Assembly: GCA_029449245.1 (NCBI GenBank)
Contig: JANATF010000008.1
Span: 868,001 to 932,000, forward strand
Source: Mortierella alpina
Lineage: Eukaryota > Mortierellomycota > Mortierellomycetes > Mortierellales > Mortierellaceae
Direction of reading: 5' to 3'
Length of the DNA stretch: 64,000 nucleotides
The notes under the pieces are model-generated. The model was not told where the DNA came from. It saw only the letters and a program-made list of their open reading frames with translations, and did no database searches. Positions 61,259 through 64,000 of this stretch are shown in pieces. The position numbers were made by a program, and so were the translations under genes. Each line of letters opens with the position of its first letter. Positions within the stretch are counted from its first letter, which is position 1.

Positions 61259-63867
61259 CTACAGGTTAGCTGCACGAGGAAAGCGCACGTTATACAGCAT
61301 CTCCGGGAGGAAGGCAGCAATGATTTGCCTACCGGCAAAGAATCGTCCTCCCAGTGTCTGTACTGCACTAGTGGCAGACTGAACACTGTCAAACTTGAGA
61401 TATATTTCACCCTAAATACATCGAACGGAAGGGAGAATGCCTGTTGAATGAGACTTGCAATCATACTTGTACATTTTGCGCAGTGATTGAATTAAGAAGA
61501 CTTACAGGCGACTCTTGCTCCACATGAATGTGGACAACTGGGCCGCTCTTTTCTGCCTCTTCCTTGACATCCTCCTCCAGTTCCTTGGCCCACTCAGGCT
61601 CAGTTTTGCTAAAGTACAACGGACATTCACAAATGGAGAGTAAGTGATCATGCTGTTTTCAAAGGAAAGAGTTATACGGTGCATAACACGATTGATAATA
61701 CTCACTCGTCATCCGTGAACATATTCTTCAAGAGTACCGATCTTGATGGCATGACCACAGGAAGTCTAGGTGGGCTAGATATGAGTCAAAAGAAAGTTAG
61801 CAGCATGTCAGCCTTTGCTTCGGCGATGCTCCCGCGAAAATCGACAATTGTGATACTTACGCAAAAGTTGTAACAGGAGCAGGGGCAGCAGCAGGAGCCT
61901 GAGCAGAAGTAGCGCCAAGACTAGTGTCACCTCTAGCCAATTTTTGCATAAGTTCCGCTCTTGACTGAGATGTCATCGCATATCCTGCCGTATCTATGAG
62001 AATAGGATGAAAGAGGTGATAAAAGAATAAGTCACTGCACCCTTTCAACCATAACTTTGACCATTGAACATGATGACAGTTCTTTACCACTGTCGTCCAT
62101 CCTGATGCTGTTATTGATTTGACTATTGTTATACTGGTAGCTGGTGTTATTCTGCGTGATGCTTCCCTTATCCGTGACAAGTCCAACCTTAATCTACAAC
62201 ACCAGACATATTTTGCATGTTAGTCCCAGATTCTTCAAGCACAGCAGAATATCATCGGTGCAGGGTTATGCAGTGGCCACCGTACCGATCTTCCAGCAAG
62301 CTCGTATCCGTTCATGCGTTCCATTGCTTGTTTGGCATCCTCAGCGTTTTTGTACCTATCATCCAACAGTTACAGGTCAGGCAGCTGCTTAATAGATCTC
62401 ATTCATCATGACCTCCCAAGGTATATGACTTACTGAACGAATGCGAATCCTTTCGATTTTCCGGTTTCTGCGTCTCTATGAAGTTTGATAAACTCAATGG
62501 GCCCAAACGGCTCTAAAACTTGCTTAAGATCATCCTCAGCCAAGTCAAAGTTCACAGACCCGACGTAAAGACGATGCTGGGACAAATCAGCCGGGGCAGC
62601 TTTAACTGCGGCTTCAATATCGGCACTAAAAAAGACAAAAAAATGTCAAGGAACGGTCTCTTGCTCCACATACACCGCCAGTAAACCACACGACATCGAC
62701 TTACGCTTGAGTGGCAGCCTGAAGCGCCAAGCGGTTCTTTTCTGACTCCGTATGCTTGGCGATGACAGGAATACCTAAAAGTTTCTGACCAGACAATGCG
62801 ATAGCTTTGACAACTGAGTCTTCATCATAAAACTCTACGTAGCCAACTCTACGATTACCAGCAAATAAAGAAAAAAAGGTTAGGAAGTGATTTTGAATTA
62901 TAGCAAATATCTCATCGTTTGCAAAGAAGGTCATACCCCTTCGATCGCCCAGTATTGCGGTCCTCGATGATGTGAGCTGTTCGGACTCGTCCAGCCTGTG
63001 CAAAGAAGGTCTCCAGTTCAGCAACGCGGAGTCGGGCCGAGAGCTGCATCACAAACACAGTTCTTCTATCACAAGTTGCTTCGTCCGCAGGAGCAGAGGG
63101 AGATCTACGGCGGTTGCGGCGCTGTTGTGGGCGGCGGCTATAGGAGCATGGTGTCAGTGTCAGTATGCCTCTTACGCAGCCAGCGTTCTACAGCAAACTC
63201 CAAGCGCAAAAGCGGAACATACCGTCGATCAAAATCTCTAGGGCTAGGACTTCTTCGTGAGTGGCGATCTCTAGAGTAGCTTCGGCGATCCCTGTCGTAT
63301 TGGTCGTTACGGTAGTCACGACTGTCTCTATCCACGTAGTATCTGCCTCTGTAATCGCCATGGTCCCTACGATAGTCGCCATAATCCCTGTGGTCTCTCG
63401 AGCTTCGTGGAGAGCGAGACCTAGAACGGCGGTGATGGCGACCACGGTCCTCACTCCTATCCTTAGAGTATCCACGGTCTCTCGATCTTGAGACAGGTCT
63501 CTCATGTTCACGAGGAGATTTTGAGCGAGGGCCATCCCTATAGCGGTCTACGGAGGGTACTTCTTCGCTACTGCTTCAGAAGAGAGAAAAAGTTGGTGAC
63601 CATGAGCAAATCAAGTTTGGCTCAAGCAACAAAGGCACAATTGGCAGTGCATACCTCTTTGAATTTCTACGAGAAGTATCCACTTCCATAGCGGCAGATG
63701 GGTCCTGCTCCTGCAACACGAATGAGCATGGTCAATTTAAAAGGTCAAACTTTTAGCTTGCTACCACAAGACAGGTCCATCAAGATCCTGCGCAGCCGAT
63801 TGCTGTTTGGGTTATATACCTTTTGAAAAGGAGCGTCGACCATGGCTTCGATTGTGTCGTAATCCAT
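61259..63867 (-). CDS. RBM39: RBM39-type splicing factor (U2AF-related, RS + RRMs)
   Basis: Twelve exons (63867-63820, 63710-63655, 63570-63223, 63137-62937, 62848-62705, 62625-62434, 62355-62286, 62193-62088, 61993-61861, 61774-61706, 61608-61506, 61411-61259) give 540 residues, all in phase. An Arg/Ser/Asp-rich domain (residues about 40-160) leads to RRM1 ([12 protein letters not shown], then SKGVGYVEF) and RRM2 ([12 protein letters not shown], then KSKGFAFVQ), followed by [19 protein letters not shown] and the C-terminal U2AF-homology-like RRM ([39 protein letters not shown]). This order is that of animal RBM39/CAPER and fission yeast Rsd1, acting at the 3' splice site. The last residues after AAFLPE do not follow the usual NLFP ending, so a further small intron is possible. 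Confidence 0.95.
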
Positions 63868-64000
63868 CGGGAGATTTGATTTGGTGGTGGGAGATAAGCT
63901 GAGGGGGAGGAGTCGAAGGACGGAGAGTGCGGATGGATGATTGCAGAAGGAAAGGGAAAAGGAGCATCGAGGAAAACAGTTGCTCCCATATCAGTTAGCA

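Overview
The window comes from a filamentous early-diverging fungus. Genes carry many short introns (about 45-110 bp, GTAAGT/GTATGT donors, CTAAC-like branch sites), long CAG/CAA glutamine tracts and C/T-rich promoters. The gene content (DUF4436 membrane protein, KDEL receptor of fungal type, Pkc1 with HR1-C2-C1-C1-kinase order, INPP4 phosphatase, a Crypton recombinase) fits Mucoromycota, most likely Mortierellaceae. This placement is an inference from family resemblance; no search was run.

Layout. 1-5.9 kb, minus strand: a DUF4436 membrane protein running off the left edge, then a Kar9-like/GAS2 microtubule-binding protein. 5.9-10.6 kb: a 4.7 kb stretch with no convincing gene. 10.6-12.9 kb, plus strand: ribosomal protein eS26 and the KDEL receptor ERD2. 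13.3-15.7 kb, minus: EPL1 of the NuA4 acetyltransferase. 17.5-22.6 kb, plus: an alpha/beta hydrolase and a Ser/Gln-rich protein with a C-terminal membrane anchor. 22.9-38.5 kb, all minus: a peroxisomal ABCD half-transporter, an acidic membrane protein, a zinc-binding FAR1/CaRF-like DNA-binding protein, an INPP4 phosphoinositide phosphatase and an FHA-forkhead factor. 40.7-42.9 kb, plus: PKA regulatory subunit. 43.2-43.8 kb: a tandem duplication that looks like two box C/D snoRNA genes. 44.0-44.9 kb, minus: an RGS protein. 46.3-52.6 kb, plus: a small secreted protein, a complex I NDUFA11-like subunit and protein kinase C. 52.7-54.9 kb, minus: a homologue of the KICSTOR subunit KICS2, with a 400-bp inverted-repeat element just upstream. 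56.0-59.9 kb, minus: an apparently intact Crypton tyrosine recombinase. 60.2 kb: tRNA-Glu(CTC). 61.3-63.9 kb, minus: an RBM39-type splicing factor.

The 30-55 kb section is rich in signalling genes: INPP4 (PI(3,4)P2), PKA-R (cAMP), RGS (G protein), PKC (cell wall) and KICS2-like (amino-acid input to TORC1). They sit on both strands with separate promoters, so I do not claim an operon-like unit. The most unexpected items are the fungal KICS2 homologue, the tandem snoRNA pair, the intact Crypton, the inverted-repeat element in the KICS2 promoter, and the missing start codon of eS26.
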